A DNA stretch of 32,850 nucleotides from Demequinaceae bacterium (GTDB taxonomy: Bacteria; Actinomycetota; Actinomycetes; Actinomycetales; Demequinaceae): the NCBI GenBank assembly GCA_017882825.1, contig JADGOS010000005.1:1-32850 (forward strand), given 5' to 3'. The notes under the pieces are model-generated. The model was not told the origin of the DNA and did not search any database. It saw only the letters and a program-made list of their open reading frames with translations. Both the position numbers and the translations under genes were made by a program. Shown here piece after piece: positions 18,165 through 28,111 of this stretch (the stretch's first letter is position 1; each line of letters opens with the position of its first letter).

Positions 18165-19562
18165 TTATCCGCATCCGCACGACGCAAGCGATGCCACGAA
18201 CTGGTCCATCGCCCCGAGAGCGGGCGTGGCGTTGATGGGAATGCCGTTGAGAATGATCGAGAATCCGAGCCACGAGCCATCATCGGTGACGACCGTCCCC
18301 GAAAGGGCGCTCGCACCGTTCAGCGTCCCTGTCTTCGCCCGCACCGTCCCCGCGCCCTCGGTCCCGCCGAATCGAGAGGCGAGCGTGCCGGAGAGGTTCG
18401 CCACCGGCAAATCGCGCAGGACATCGCCCGCGACGGGGTCCGCGGCCAGAAGCACCAGCAGGTCCGTGAACGCCTTGGCGGAGATTCGGGAGTTGCGATC
18501 GAGTCCCGATCCGTCCGCCATCACGATCCCCGCGGTGTCAAGGCCAAACGCGGAGTCGGCCGCAAGGACCGCCTTCGTCGCCTCGGCCGTCGTGCCTGGC
18601 AGACCCGCGTTGAGCGCGACCACCCGTGCGAGATCTTCCGCGATGGTGTTCTCCGAGTAGGTGAGCATGTACCCGACGACGTCGAGCATCGGAGCGCCCT
18701 GGACCACGCCGACCTGGACGGCGCCCGCTGGCGCCGAGCCTCCCCCCACCGCCGTCACCGCGACTCCGCGCGCCACCAGCGCATCGCCGAACAGCTGCGC
18801 GGTCCGCAGGCTGGGATCGTCGTAGCGCTTGTAGTCCGGGTTGCCCGTCCAGCCGACGTCGACGGCGAGCCCCGTGATCGGCGCCGAGTAGCCTCGCTTG
18901 ACGGGGTTCGCTGGCCAGTTCGGATTGACCCGAGGGGCTCCGAACGCCGAGTCATCGTAGGCGACGGAGACGCTCGTGACCCCCTTCGCCTTGAGTGCGG
19001 TGGCCACTTGATCCGCGAGTTCCGCAAGGCCCGCCCACCCGTTGGCCCAGGGCTTCTCGCCGTAGTGCCCGTAGCCCTCCGCGAGCATCATGTCCCCGCC
19101 CGCCACAATCGTGACGTCGCTCGCACCATCCCACACGACCGAGGTGGTGAGCCGCAGATTGGGTCCCAACACATGGAGCGCCGCGGCCGCCGTCAGTAAC
19201 TTGACGTTCGAGGCGGGAATCCGCGGGACGTCTGCGCTCGCGGACGCAAGGGTCTGGCCCGTTCCCAGATCCACGACCGAGACCCCCGTCGATGTCCCGA
19301 CGCGCCGGTCGGCAAGGAACGCGGCGACGAGCGCCTGGATCGCCGCGGCTGACGGCGGGGCGTGGTTCGAGAGCAGCGGGGCAGGCTCGTCGGGAGCCTC
19401 GAAGGGAGACGCGGCGGCGGCCGAAGGGAAGGGCTCCGGCGAGGGCGAGGGCGGCGCCAGGGTCAGTACCCCCGGCGCCACGTCGGCCGCGTCGGCCACC
19501 GCGTAGGCCCCGAGCCCCACGACGACGATCGCCAGGAGGGCCAGGCGGGTACTCGTCTTCAT
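18165..19562 (-). CDS. dacB: D-alanyl-D-alanine carboxypeptidase / PBP4-like endopeptidase
   Basis: IPASNVKLLTAAAAL (SxxK), YSENTIAEDLAR (SxN), RAKTGTLNGASALSG (KTG). Start at ATG 19562. Confidence 0.9.
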   Translation of the reverse strand: MKTSTRLALLAIVVVGLGAYAVADAADVAPGVLTLAPPSPSPEPFPSAAAASPFEAPDEPAPLLSNHAPPSAAAIQALVAAFLADRRVGTSTGVSVVDLGTGQTLASASADVPRIPASNVKLLTAAAALHVLGPNLRLTTSVVWDGASDVTIVAGGDMMLAEGYGHYGEKPWANGWAGLAELADQVATALKAKGVTSVSVAYDDSAFGAPRVNPNWPANPVKRGYSAPITGLAVDVGWTGNPDYKRYDDPSLRTAQLFGDALVARGVAVTAVGGGSAPAGAVQVGVVQGAPMLDVVGYMLTYSENTIAEDLARVVALNAGLPGTTAEATKAVLAADSAFGLDTAGIVMADGSGLDRNSRISAKAFTDLLVLLAADPVAGDVLRDLPVANLSGTLASRFGGTEGAGTVRAKTGTLNGASALSGTVVTDDGSWLGFSIILNGIPINATPALGAMDQFVASLASCGCG

Positions 19563-19624
19563 TGCCACCGTGCCTCCTCTATACGTCACACTAGTGACCA
19601 GACCCCGAGACGGTTGGAAGGTAC

Positions 19625-20137
19625 ATGGAGTTCGACGTCATCATTGAGATCCCCAAGGGGAGCCGCAACAAGTACGAGGTCGACCACAAAACGGGGAAGA
19701 TCCGGCTGGACCGGATGCTCTTCACATCGACGCGCTATCCCGACGACTACGGGTTCATCGATGGGACCCTCGGGCAGGATGGCGACCCCCTCGACGCGCT
19801 GGTGCTCCTCGAGGAGCCCACCTTCCCCGGCTGCATCATCCGCTGCAGGGCGCTCGGGATGTTCCGCATGCGGGACGAGGCCGGGCCGGACGACAAGGTG
19901 CTCTGCGTTCCCATGGCCGATCAGCGGGCCGCGTGGAGGCGCGAACTCAGCGACGTGAGCGACTACCACCGCCTAGAGGTCCAGCACTTCTTCGAGGTCT
20001 ACAAGGACCTGGAGCCCGGCAAGTCCGTCGAGGGCGCGACGTGGGTGGGCCGCCCAGAGGCGGAGGCGGAGGTCACGGCCTCCTACGCGCGCGCCAAGGG
20101 AACCCACTTCGAGTTGATCGAGCCGCCCGAGCACTAG
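19625..20137 (+). CDS. ppa: inorganic pyrophosphatase
   Basis: [54 protein letters not shown]. Confidence 0.97.
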   Translation: MEFDVIIEIPKGSRNKYEVDHKTGKIRLDRMLFTSTRYPDDYGFIDGTLGQDGDPLDALVLLEEPTFPGCIIRCRALGMFRMRDEAGPDDKVLCVPMADQRAAWRRELSDVSDYHRLEVQHFFEVYKDLEPGKSVEGATWVGRPEAEAEVTASYARAKGTHFELIEPPEH

Positions 20138-20161
20138 CGTTCGGTCCGAGACCGGGAGCGA

Positions 20162-21415
20162 CTATGGGCGCCCGGCGTACGCCATGAGGTCCCCCGCCGC
20201 CCAGTTCCGGTAGTCCCGGGTCTTGACCGGATACCCCGTCTTGGTCGCCTCGACGATGATGTTATCTCTCACGTAGATCGCGACGTGGTAGACCGAGCCC
20301 GAGTTCCCGCCCGAGCCCCAGAAGATCAAATCACCCGCCCGAAGCTCCGAGTACGTGACCTTCGCGACGTACCCGTACTGGGACTTTGACGAGCGCGGGA
20401 GGTAGACGCCCTGGCTGCCCCACGCCCCCATGGCCAGTCCCGAGCAGTCCCATCGGTCGGGGCCAGCGGCACCGTAACTGTACATATCCCCAAGTTGAGC
20501 GAGGCCGAAGTTCGCCGCCCCCTCGCCCTTGTCACTCGTCCCGACGGAGTAGCCTCCCACCGGCGCGGGGCCCGCAGCGGCGGCGCGCGCGGCGGCCTTC
20601 TTGCTCGCAGAGGAGGAGCGCGATGCCGCGAGTCCCGCTTGTCGCTGGCGCTCGAGCGCGGCCGACGTGTTCTGCAGGGCGGCGAGCCGCGCCACCGCCT
20701 CGTCGTGGGCAACCTGGGTCTCCGCGAGAGCCTGCTTGGCCTGAGCGGACGCCTCGACCGCCGCCTGAAGAGCGCCCTCGGCCGCCTTTTCGGTCACGAT
20801 CGCCTTCTCCGAGGCCTGGGCCGCGAAGTCACGCAGGGTCTGCTGGACGAGCTCCGCCGCGCGGACGCGGTCAATAGCAATCGCCGCGGTGTCGCTCGCT
20901 CGCTTGAGGGCTTCCGTCCTCGCGATCACATCCTCGAATCCCGTCGAGGTCGCGACCGCCTCGAGCGCCCCGAATTGGCCGCCTGAGCGGTACTGGGCAC
21001 GCGCAACACCAGCAAGGTCGGCCCTGGCGGTCACGAGCGCCCGGTCCGCCTCGTCGGCGCGCGCGTTCGCCAGGAACAGTTGGAGCTGCGACTGCTCGTT
21101 GGCCTGTCGCGCCGCCGCGTACACATCGTCGGCGACCAACACGGCGACGTCCGCCTGGTGAAGCGCGTCGCTCAACTGAACTACGGCCGCGTCCAACTGG
21201 GCCACGGTGGCATTCGCATCGCTCACGGCGGCCTTCGCGGCCTGAACCTGCGCGTAGCCGGGGTAGTTTGCCGCCTCGGCGCGGGGCGCGATGACGAGGA
21301 TCGTCACGAAGGCGAGGAGAAGGGCCGAACAGGCATACATCACCCGCGGCGCGACGCGCGCCGCAATGGCGGCTCCTTGGCCCCCGGCGGCCCTCTGCGT
21401 ATCCCTGCCCCGCAT
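20162..21415 (-). CDS. NlpC/P60 (C40) family peptidoglycan hydrolase with N-terminal coiled coil
   Basis: Signal-peptide-like N-terminus, long Ala-rich coiled coil, catalytic DRWDCSGLAMGAWGSQGVYLPRSSKSQ...GDLIFWGS...YHVAIYV. Start at ATG 21415 is a best guess; 21466 is possible. Confidence 0.9.
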   Translation of the reverse strand: MRGRDTQRAAGGQGAAIAARVAPRVMYACSALLLAFVTILVIAPRAEAANYPGYAQVQAAKAAVSDANATVAQLDAAVVQLSDALHQADVAVLVADDVYAAARQANEQSQLQLFLANARADEADRALVTARADLAGVARAQYRSGGQFGALEAVATSTGFEDVIARTEALKRASDTAAIAIDRVRAAELVQQTLRDFAAQASEKAIVTEKAAEGALQAAVEASAQAKQALAETQVAHDEAVARLAALQNTSAALERQRQAGLAASRSSSASKKAAARAAAAGPAPVGGYSVGTSDKGEGAANFGLAQLGDMYSYGAAGPDRWDCSGLAMGAWGSQGVYLPRSSKSQYGYVAKVTYSELRAGDLIFWGSGGNSGSVYHVAIYVRDNIIVEATKTGYPVKTRDYRNWAAGDLMAYAGRP

Positions 21416-21635
21416 GTCCCTGCCCCGTTCCGTTGTGCCGCAAGGCGAGACTCGCCCTTCGGCCATGCCGGACTCTACTCTCCCGAAAGCGCATCCCTTA
21501 TGTCCGATGGTAAGCAGGGCGGAGTGCCTGAGGGATGTGAGATTCATCACCCTTGTCCGTCACGACCGCTTCGCCGCTCTTGCGGGGCGCGCGCGTCGCT
21601 TGTCCCGGCCCCATTCCCCTAGGGTGGTGATCGGC

Positions 21636-22835
21636 ATGGATGACGACATTATCGAATCGGATCCGTGGGCCTCTGACGTGGGCCCGCGCGCGGACGCACC
21701 CCCGCCCGCCTCCGCGGCGTGGCGCGAGGGCGATCCGCCCGGTCACCGTTCCTTCCTTGACATCGGCGACCTCGCCCTGGAAGCTGACCCGCTCGGCACG
21801 TTGCCGGGCGTGCGCCTCGCATACGAGACGTGGGGCGAACTGAGCGCCGCTGGCGACAACGCGATCTACGTCGCCCACGCGCTGACGGGCGATTCCCACG
21901 TCACCGGACCCGCGGAGGAGGGCCACCACACCGGCGGCTGGTGGAACTCGATGGTCGGCCCCGGCCGCCCCATCGACACGGACCGCTACTTCGTCGTCTG
22001 CGCGAACGTCGTCGGCGGATGCCAAGGCTCGACCGGTCCCGCGTCCCCGCACCCGTCGGACGGCAAGCCGTGGGGATCACGCTTCCCCTACCTGACCCTG
22101 CGGGACATGGTGCGTGCGGAGATCGCGCTCACCGATTCCCTCGGCGTATCGTCGTGGAAGCTCATCGCCGGTCCCTCGATGGGCGGCATGCGCGCCATCG
22201 AATGGTCGATCATGGCGCCCGGGCGCGTTCGCGCCATCGCCCCCGTCGGCGCGACCGCGGCCACGACCGCCGACCAGATTGCGTGGTCGACGTCCCAGCT
22301 GGCCGCGATCCGGGCGGACCCCAAGTTCCGCGGCGGCGACTTCTACGACGCGACCGACGGCGACGGGCCCCACGTGGGAATGGGCGTCGCGCGGATGATC
22401 GCGCACACGACCTACCGCTCCGAGGGCGAACTCGGGGCGCGCTTCGGGCGCGCCTACCAGGGAGCCTCCGACCCGATCGGCAGGGGCGGGAAGTTCGCGG
22501 TTCAGTCCTACCTCGAACACCACGCCCGCAAACTCGCGCTTCGCTTCGACGCGAACACCTACATCGCGCTCGTCGAGGCGATCCAGTCGCACGACGTGGG
22601 GCGCGACAGGGGCGGAATTGAGGCCGCGCTCGCGGGGGTGGACATCCCCGCCCTCATCGTCGCCGTGGACTCCGACCGCCTCTACCCCGTCAACAATTCC
22701 GAGCTCCTGGACGCGTGCCTCCGCGGTTCGCACGGCGTAAAGATGGTCCACTCGGACGTGGGCCACGACGGGTTCCTGGTGGAGTCGGGCCAACTGAACG
22801 CGCACATGGCTACGTTCCTCGCCTCGCTCGACTAG
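21636..22835 (+). CDS. metX: homoserine O-acetyltransferase
   Basis: LAYETWGELSA, NVVGGCQGSTGPASP, GPSMGGMRAIEW nucleophile elbow, DSDRLYP, GHDGFLVE. Confidence 0.94.
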   Translation: MDDDIIESDPWASDVGPRADAPPPASAAWREGDPPGHRSFLDIGDLALEADPLGTLPGVRLAYETWGELSAAGDNAIYVAHALTGDSHVTGPAEEGHHTGGWWNSMVGPGRPIDTDRYFVVCANVVGGCQGSTGPASPHPSDGKPWGSRFPYLTLRDMVRAEIALTDSLGVSSWKLIAGPSMGGMRAIEWSIMAPGRVRAIAPVGATAATTADQIAWSTSQLAAIRADPKFRGGDFYDATDGDGPHVGMGVARMIAHTTYRSEGELGARFGRAYQGASDPIGRGGKFAVQSYLEHHARKLALRFDANTYIALVEAIQSHDVGRDRGGIEAALAGVDIPALIVAVDSDRLYPVNNSELLDACLRGSHGVKMVHSDVGHDGFLVESGQLNAHMATFLASLD

Positions 22836-22873
22836 GCGCGCGCGCCCACCCGCCGCGCGCCCGCCCAGCCCAA

Positions 22874-25741
22874 CTACCGCGCGGCGCGCTCCGCGAGGAG
22901 TTGGGCTAGGTGCCGCCCGGTGACTCCCGCGAGGTCGTCCGCCTGCGTGCGGCACGAGTAACCGTCCGCCAGGTAGATCGAACCCTTCGGCGCGTTCGCG
23001 AGGGCGGGAAGAAGCGACGTGCCCGCGACGGTCGCCGCGAGGTCGTAGTGGTCCGCCGTCGTGCCCCACATCCCGGCCATGCCGCAGCACCCCGACGCCT
23101 CGATGACGGTCGCTCCGGCGGAGGCGAGAAGCTCGCGGTCGGCGCCGAAGCCCATGACCGAGTGGTGGTGGCAGTGCGGCTGGACGACGGCGGTAACGTC
23201 CGAGAGGTCGGGCACCTTCCAGCCGTCGCGGGGCTTGATAGGGCCGCGTCCGGTGAGCATCTCGGCGAGCGTGAACACGCCGCGCGAGACGGCGTGGGCG
23301 CGGGGGTCTTCCGGCAGCAGCTCCGTGAGGTCGGAGCGCAGCGCGGCCATGCACGAGGGCTCGACGCCGATGATCGGCACCCCGTTGACGGCGAAGGGGC
23401 CAAGCACGCCTAGGAGCTTCTCCATGCGCCTCCGGGCGCCCTCGAGTTGGCCCGTCGTGATCCACGTGATCCCGCAGCACGCGTCGCCGGCCGAGACGGC
23501 CACGTCGAAGCCCGCGTCCTCCAGCACCGCGACGAGCGCCTCGGGGATGGCGGGGTCTAGCCCGTCGGTGAAGGAGTCGGCCCACAAGACGACGAGTCGC
23601 CCCTTGGCGGTGGTTGCCTGCAAGCCCGCGGCCTTGCGCCGCGACGCGGCGCTCCTCGACTTCGCCGTCTTGCTGTTCCGGAAGGGCGTCGCGGCGAAGC
23701 GCGGCATGTGGCGGCGCGTGTCGAGCCCCGCGAGCTTCACGACGATGCGCTCGATCCAGCGCGGCTTCAACAGGGCGTTGATGAGGCGCGGCGCGATGGC
23801 GACGAGCTTGAGCCAGCGCGGGAGCCACCCGAGCGAGTAGTGCATGATCGGGCGGACCTTGCCCTTGTAGCGACGGTTCAAGACCTCGGCCTTGTACGCG
23901 GCCATGTCCACGCCGGACGGACAGTCGGATGAGCACGCCTTGCACGCGAGGCACAGGTCGAGCGATTCGATGACCTCCGGGGCCGTGAGCCCGCCGATGA
24001 GGGAGCCGTTGATCGCGTCCTGGAGCACACGCGCGCGACCGCGCGTCACGTCCTTCTCGTCCTTGGTCGCGGCGTAGCTCGGGCACATGAAGCCGGTGCC
24101 CTCCTCGATCGCGTCGCCTCGGCACTTGCCGACGCCCGTGCACCGGTGGACCGCCTCGGACAGGTCGCCGTGGTCGTGCTCGAACGCCCACCCGCCCCTG
24201 CGCTTGACGGCGGGCGCGGCGGGCCTGCGCAGGTCCGCGTCCAGGGGGCGCGGGTCAACGATGATGCCGGGGTTGAGGAGGTTCTCCGGGTCGAACAGAC
24301 CCTTGATTTCGCCGAAGGCACGGATCGCGTCGGGACTGTACATCGCGGCGAGGAGCTCGGAGCGCGCGCGGCCGTCCCCGTGCTCGCCCGAGAGCGAGCC
24401 ACCGTGCCGGGCGACGAGCGCCGCAGCCTCCTCCATGAAGGCGCGCAGGGCGGAGCCGTCGGTCCCGAGCGGGATGTCGAGGCGGACGTGGACGCACCCG
24501 TCGCCGAAGTGTCCGTAGGGCTGCCCGTGGAGCCCGTGTCGATCCATGAGGACGTCGAAGTCGCGCAGGTACGCGCCGAGGTTGGCCGGCGGAACGGCGG
24601 CGTCCTCCCAGCCCGGCCACGCCTCGTTGTTGTCCTCCGTGCGCCCCGCGAGCCCCGCGCCGTCGGCTCGGATGGCCCACAGTGCCGTCGCCTCGCGCGG
24701 GTCCTCAACGATGCGCCGGGCGATCGCGCCGGTGTCGGCGGCGAGGGCTGCCATCGCGCGCCTCGCCTCCTCCGGCGTGTCCCCCCCGACCTCGACGAAG
24801 AGCCAGCCGGCGCCGGCGGGAAGCTCGGGGATGCCCCGGCCGCCCTTGGCCTTGCGGACCCGCTCGACAATGCGGGCGTCGAGGCCCTCGATCGCCTGCG
24901 GGCCGTGGGGCAGGAGCGCGACGACGGCGTCGGCGGCCGACGGCATGTCGTCGTAGCCGAAGACGCCCATAAGCGTGGCCTTGGGGCTCGTGACGAGTTT
25001 GACCTCCGCCTCGAGGACGGTCGCGAGGGTGCCCTCGGTCCCGACGAGGAAGCGCGCGAGGCTATGGCCGTTCTCGGGAAGCAGGTGCTCGAGCGAGTAC
25101 CCGGACACCTGGCGAGAGAAGCGACCGAACTCCGGCCGAATCATGGACAGGTTCTTGGCGACCCACTCCTCCAGCCCGTCGACGGCGGAAAGGTCGTCCG
25201 AGGCGATGAATCGCGTGCCCATCCCGTCCGCCACGTCGAGCGACACGATGTTGTCCGACGTCCGGCCGAACGCGACGGCATGGGGGCCGCAGGCGTTGTT
25301 GCCGATCATGCCGCCGAGGGTCGCGCGGGTGAGGGTGGAGGGGTCGGGGCCGAAGCGAAGGCCGTGCAGGGCGGCCGCGCGCTGAAGCGTCGCCAGAATC
25401 GCGCCGGGCTGGACCCTGGCCGTTCGCGCCTCGGCATCGACCGAGATCACGGCGTTCATGTGGCGCGACGTGTCGAGCACGAGGCCCGTCCCGATCGCGT
25501 TGCCAGCTACCGACGTGCCGCCCCCGCGCATCGTCACCGGAAGCCCCATGTCGCCCGCGAGGGCGAGCGCACACAGAAGGTCGTCTACGTCGAGGGGGAA
25601 GGCGACGATCTGGGGCACGACGCGGTAGTTGGAGGCGTCGGACGAGTACTCGGCCCTGCGCCGCGACGAGGAATCGACCTCGCCCCGAATCACCTTCCGC
25701 AACGCGGTCGCGAAGGTGGCGACGGGGGGGGCGGTGGTCAC
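22874..25741 (-). CDS. FAD-binding and Fe-S-binding oxidoreductase (D-2-hydroxyglutarate/D-lactate dehydrogenase-like, YdiJ-type)
   Basis: PVTMRGGGTSVAGNAIG FAD_binding_4; FGDGCVHVR FAD oxidase C; LCLACKACSSDCPSGVD Fe-S; HCHHHSVMGF...EASGCCGMAG CCG domain. Confidence 0.92.
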   Translation of the reverse strand: MTTAPPVATFATALRKVIRGEVDSSSRRRAEYSSDASNYRVVPQIVAFPLDVDDLLCALALAGDMGLPVTMRGGGTSVAGNAIGTGLVLDTSRHMNAVISVDAEARTARVQPGAILATLQRAAALHGLRFGPDPSTLTRATLGGMIGNNACGPHAVAFGRTSDNIVSLDVADGMGTRFIASDDLSAVDGLEEWVAKNLSMIRPEFGRFSRQVSGYSLEHLLPENGHSLARFLVGTEGTLATVLEAEVKLVTSPKATLMGVFGYDDMPSAADAVVALLPHGPQAIEGLDARIVERVRKAKGGRGIPELPAGAGWLFVEVGGDTPEEARRAMAALAADTGAIARRIVEDPREATALWAIRADGAGLAGRTEDNNEAWPGWEDAAVPPANLGAYLRDFDVLMDRHGLHGQPYGHFGDGCVHVRLDIPLGTDGSALRAFMEEAAALVARHGGSLSGEHGDGRARSELLAAMYSPDAIRAFGEIKGLFDPENLLNPGIIVDPRPLDADLRRPAAPAVKRRGGWAFEHDHGDLSEAVHRCTGVGKCRGDAIEEGTGFMCPSYAATKDEKDVTRGRARVLQDAINGSLIGGLTAPEVIESLDLCLACKACSSDCPSGVDMAAYKAEVLNRRYKGKVRPIMHYSLGWLPRWLKLVAIAPRLINALLKPRWIERIVVKLAGLDTRRHMPRFAATPFRNSKTAKSRSAASRRKAAGLQATTAKGRLVVLWADSFTDGLDPAIPEALVAVLEDAGFDVAVSAGDACCGITWITTGQLEGARRRMEKLLGVLGPFAVNGVPIIGVEPSCMAALRSDLTELLPEDPRAHAVSRGVFTLAEMLTGRGPIKPRDGWKVPDLSDVTAVVQPHCHHHSVMGFGADRELLASAGATVIEASGCCGMAGMWGTTADHYDLAATVAGTSLLPALANAPKGSIYLADGYSCRTQADDLAGVTGRHLAQLLAERAAR

Positions 25742-25838
25742 GGGCTCATTGTGCCAGAACCGAATCTCGTCGCTGCGAGACGTTGGCCCTACCTCGCAGA
25801 GGGTGGTGAGGCGGCCTGGGGGGAGTCCAGCCCCGGAC

Positions 25839-26675
25839 CTACCGTTTCCCGCGGGTCGCGACCGTCGCTGGGCTCATCGCGAGCACGACGCAGGCGGCGA
25901 GGGCCACCAAGGTGGCCGCCGCGGCGCCGAATGCCCAACCGGAGCGGATAACGTCGTGGAGCACGGCGAGCCCCACCGCGCCGGGGACGACCACGTCGAT
26001 CACCGACAGCACCGCGGTGGCCGGACCCACGGCGGCCCGTTCCAGCGCCCTCGCGTACGTCACCGCGGTGAGCGCCCCGAAGCCGATGACCGCCCACGCG
26101 AGCGGCTGCCGTGCCACATCGGCGAGGGCCAACGCACCCATTCGTGTGTCCACGTGTGTGGCGCGGACGGCGATGGCCGCGCCCGAGGACGCCAGGCCAC
26201 CCAGCACCGCGAACCACAGGCCAAGACCCCGCCGGTACGTCAGCGCCGTCGCCGCCGCGAGCACGGCAAGTCCCGCGAGCGTCGCGGCGGCGAACCACGC
26301 GGGGACCACCACTCCCCCCGCGCCCGACCCGTGCTCCGGCCCGGCGGCGAGCGCGAGCACCACGAGCGCCGCTACCACCACGCCAACGGCCACCCCGTCG
26401 ACGGGGCGAAGCGCCGCGCGCAGCACGAGCCGCGCGAGGACCACCGCAACGGCGAGGGAACCCGCGAGCACCGCCTGCACGGTGAAGAGCGGCAACGCGT
26501 GCAAGGCCACCAGCGACGCGAGCCATGCGCATCCGTCGCACGCGAGGCCCGCGAGGTAGAGCGGCTGCCTCAAGGCGCGGAGGCCCCCCGAGCGCCGCAC
26601 CGCCGCCGCCTGCACCACTGAGCCAATGCCATACAGCACGGCCCCGGCAACGGCCGCGATGAGCGACAGCGTCAC
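25839..26675 (-). CDS. DMT/EamA-like multi-TM transporter
   Basis: About nine to ten hydrophobic segments with DMT-like duplicated organisation (LPLFTVQAVLAGSLAVAVVLARLVL...VGPATAVLSVIDVVVPGAVGLAVL). Confidence 0.7.
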   Translation of the reverse strand: MTLSLIAAVAGAVLYGIGSVVQAAAVRRSGGLRALRQPLYLAGLACDGCAWLASLVALHALPLFTVQAVLAGSLAVAVVLARLVLRAALRPVDGVAVGVVVAALVVLALAAGPEHGSGAGGVVVPAWFAAATLAGLAVLAAATALTYRRGLGLWFAVLGGLASSGAAIAVRATHVDTRMGALALADVARQPLAWAVIGFGALTAVTYARALERAAVGPATAVLSVIDVVVPGAVGLAVLHDVIRSGWAFGAAAATLVALAACVVLAMSPATVATRGKR

Positions 26676-26798
26676 GGGGTCCTACCGAAGAACCACCCGA
26701 AATAGGGCATTTCGGCGCCGCGCTCCGCCCCGACCGGAATCGCGACCAGTCTCCTGGCATGATCCGGGTGTCGCGTGGCGTTACCAAAGGGAGTACTC

Positions 26799-27968
26799 AT
26801 GTGGCCATTGTGTGTCACGCCCGGCGGAACCGGGGAGGACGTGCCGGGAGGCGACGTGAGGTCCGTGCTGAGAGCGACCGATGCGGACCCGCCCACGCTC
26901 TCTCCGCACGTGCAAGACCAGTTGGCCGCGGGCCGTGACCAGCTCACCACGTGGTGGCCCTCGGTGTTCGCGCTGGTGTTGGCCATCGCGTTGCTGGTTT
27001 GGGCGCTGAGGTCCCCCCGACGCAAGGCGCGGGCGTGGCTGGGCGTTCTCGGAGCGGTGCTGGTCGTCGCCGCCGGCGTCGCGCTGGGCATCAACACGTG
27101 GAGCGGGTACGCACCGTCCCTCGCCTCGGCGACGCGGCTCGTGAGCGCCCACGCCGTCGCCGCCACCGAGACGACGGGGGCGCTCACCCCCGTGTCGATC
27201 CCCGTGGCCGATGCACTGAAGATGCCGGAGTCGACCACCTGGATCTACACGCCGCCCGGCTACGACGCCTCGGCGGCCACGCGCTATCCGGTGGTGATGA
27301 TGATTCACGGCACCCCCGGACGCTCCGCGGACTGGACGGTGGGCGGGGACATGGCTCACACGATGGACGTGCTCATCGCGAACGGTCTCATTCAGCCAAT
27401 GATCGTCGTGATGCCGGAGGTCAACGGGTTTGGCCTCGACCAGCGCGACACCGAGTGTCTGAACTCGACGCGCGGGGGGCCGCAAGTGGAGACCTACCTT
27501 TCGAGCGTCGTGCTGCCGTGGGTCGACGCGCACTACGCGACGGCGGCAACGTGGCAGTCGCGCGCGATCGGCGGCGTGTCCGCGGGCGCGTTCTGCGCCA
27601 TGGACCAAGGCCTGCGGCATCCCGAACTCTACGGGGCAATCGCGTCGATCGAGGGCTACGACAACCCGGGCGACGGCGGCCGCGCGATGCTTGCCGCCGA
27701 CGCCGAGTACGCGGCGCACTCCCCGGGCGTCTACATCGGAACCATGACGTTTGAGCACCCCGTGCCCGCTTTCGTCGGCACCGCCGGCAAGGGGGACCCG
27801 AGTGACCGGCTCTCGAACGAGAAGATGGCCGCCGCGCTCGAAGCCCGCGGGCAGGAGGTCGAGTACCGGAGCGTCCCGAACGGCTATCACACCTGGATCA
27901 CCGCTCGGGAACTGCTCCCCTACGCGCTGATCTTCGTATCGGACCATCTGACCGTGGAGCGCGCGTAG
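26799..27968 (+). CDS. secreted/membrane-anchored alpha/beta-hydrolase esterase (esterase D/Ag85-like)
   Basis: Several N-terminal TM segments, PVVMMIHGTPGRSADWTVGG, GGVSAGAFCAMDQGLRHPELYGAIASIEGY nucleophile elbow, C-terminal NGYHTW. ATG 26799 preceded by AAAGGGAG. Confidence 0.82.
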   Translation: MWPLCVTPGGTGEDVPGGDVRSVLRATDADPPTLSPHVQDQLAAGRDQLTTWWPSVFALVLAIALLVWALRSPRRKARAWLGVLGAVLVVAAGVALGINTWSGYAPSLASATRLVSAHAVAATETTGALTPVSIPVADALKMPESTTWIYTPPGYDASAATRYPVVMMIHGTPGRSADWTVGGDMAHTMDVLIANGLIQPMIVVMPEVNGFGLDQRDTECLNSTRGGPQVETYLSSVVLPWVDAHYATAATWQSRAIGGVSAGAFCAMDQGLRHPELYGAIASIEGYDNPGDGGRAMLAADAEYAAHSPGVYIGTMTFEHPVPAFVGTAGKGDPSDRLSNEKMAAALEARGQEVEYRSVPNGYHTWITARELLPYALIFVSDHLTVERA

Positions 27969-27983
27969 CTCCCCGGGATCTCG

Positions 27984-28030
27984 TGGAGCCGCCTAAGAGA
28001 ATCGAACTCTTGACCTATTCATTGCGAGTC
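27984..28030 (-). tRNA. 3' fragment of a tRNA (anticodon loop to CCA; Thr-like acceptor), not a complete gene
   Basis: Minus strand GACTCGCAATGAATAGGTCAAGAGTTCGATTCTCTTAGGCGGCTCCA: intact T-arm AAGAG-TTCGATT-CTCTT, acceptor 3' strand and encoded CCA. No D-arm or 5' acceptor strand follows. Confidence 0.75.
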
Positions 28031-28111
28031 AACGTCGCGGGCTTCCCCGCGGCTTCCGCATCAGGCCCGGTCGAACCACGTTCCCGCCGCCGACGCCGAG
28101 CATGGCGCGAG

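Noticed and set aside
21450-21540. Glycine riboswitch-like motifs upstream of the NlpC/P60 gene (minus strand CTCAGGCA at 21532-21525; GCCGAAGG at 21463-21456)
   Set aside because: The motif order does not fit one aptamer, the second would-be aptamer lacks its CTCAGGCA, and I could not build the P1/P3 pairings. Also not a convincing ydaO/c-di-AMP element. An Infernal/Rfam scan would settle it.
21540-21635. SAM riboswitch upstream of metX
   Set aside because: The leader is short and I could not recognise conserved SAM-I/IV core motifs.
28036-28051. Hairpin cgcggg-cttc-cccgcg next to the tRNA fragment as a terminator
   Set aside because: Only a 6-bp stem with no T-tract, in a region rich in chance GC palindromes. 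Could be a weak terminator after the aldolase gene but is not supported enough to annotate.
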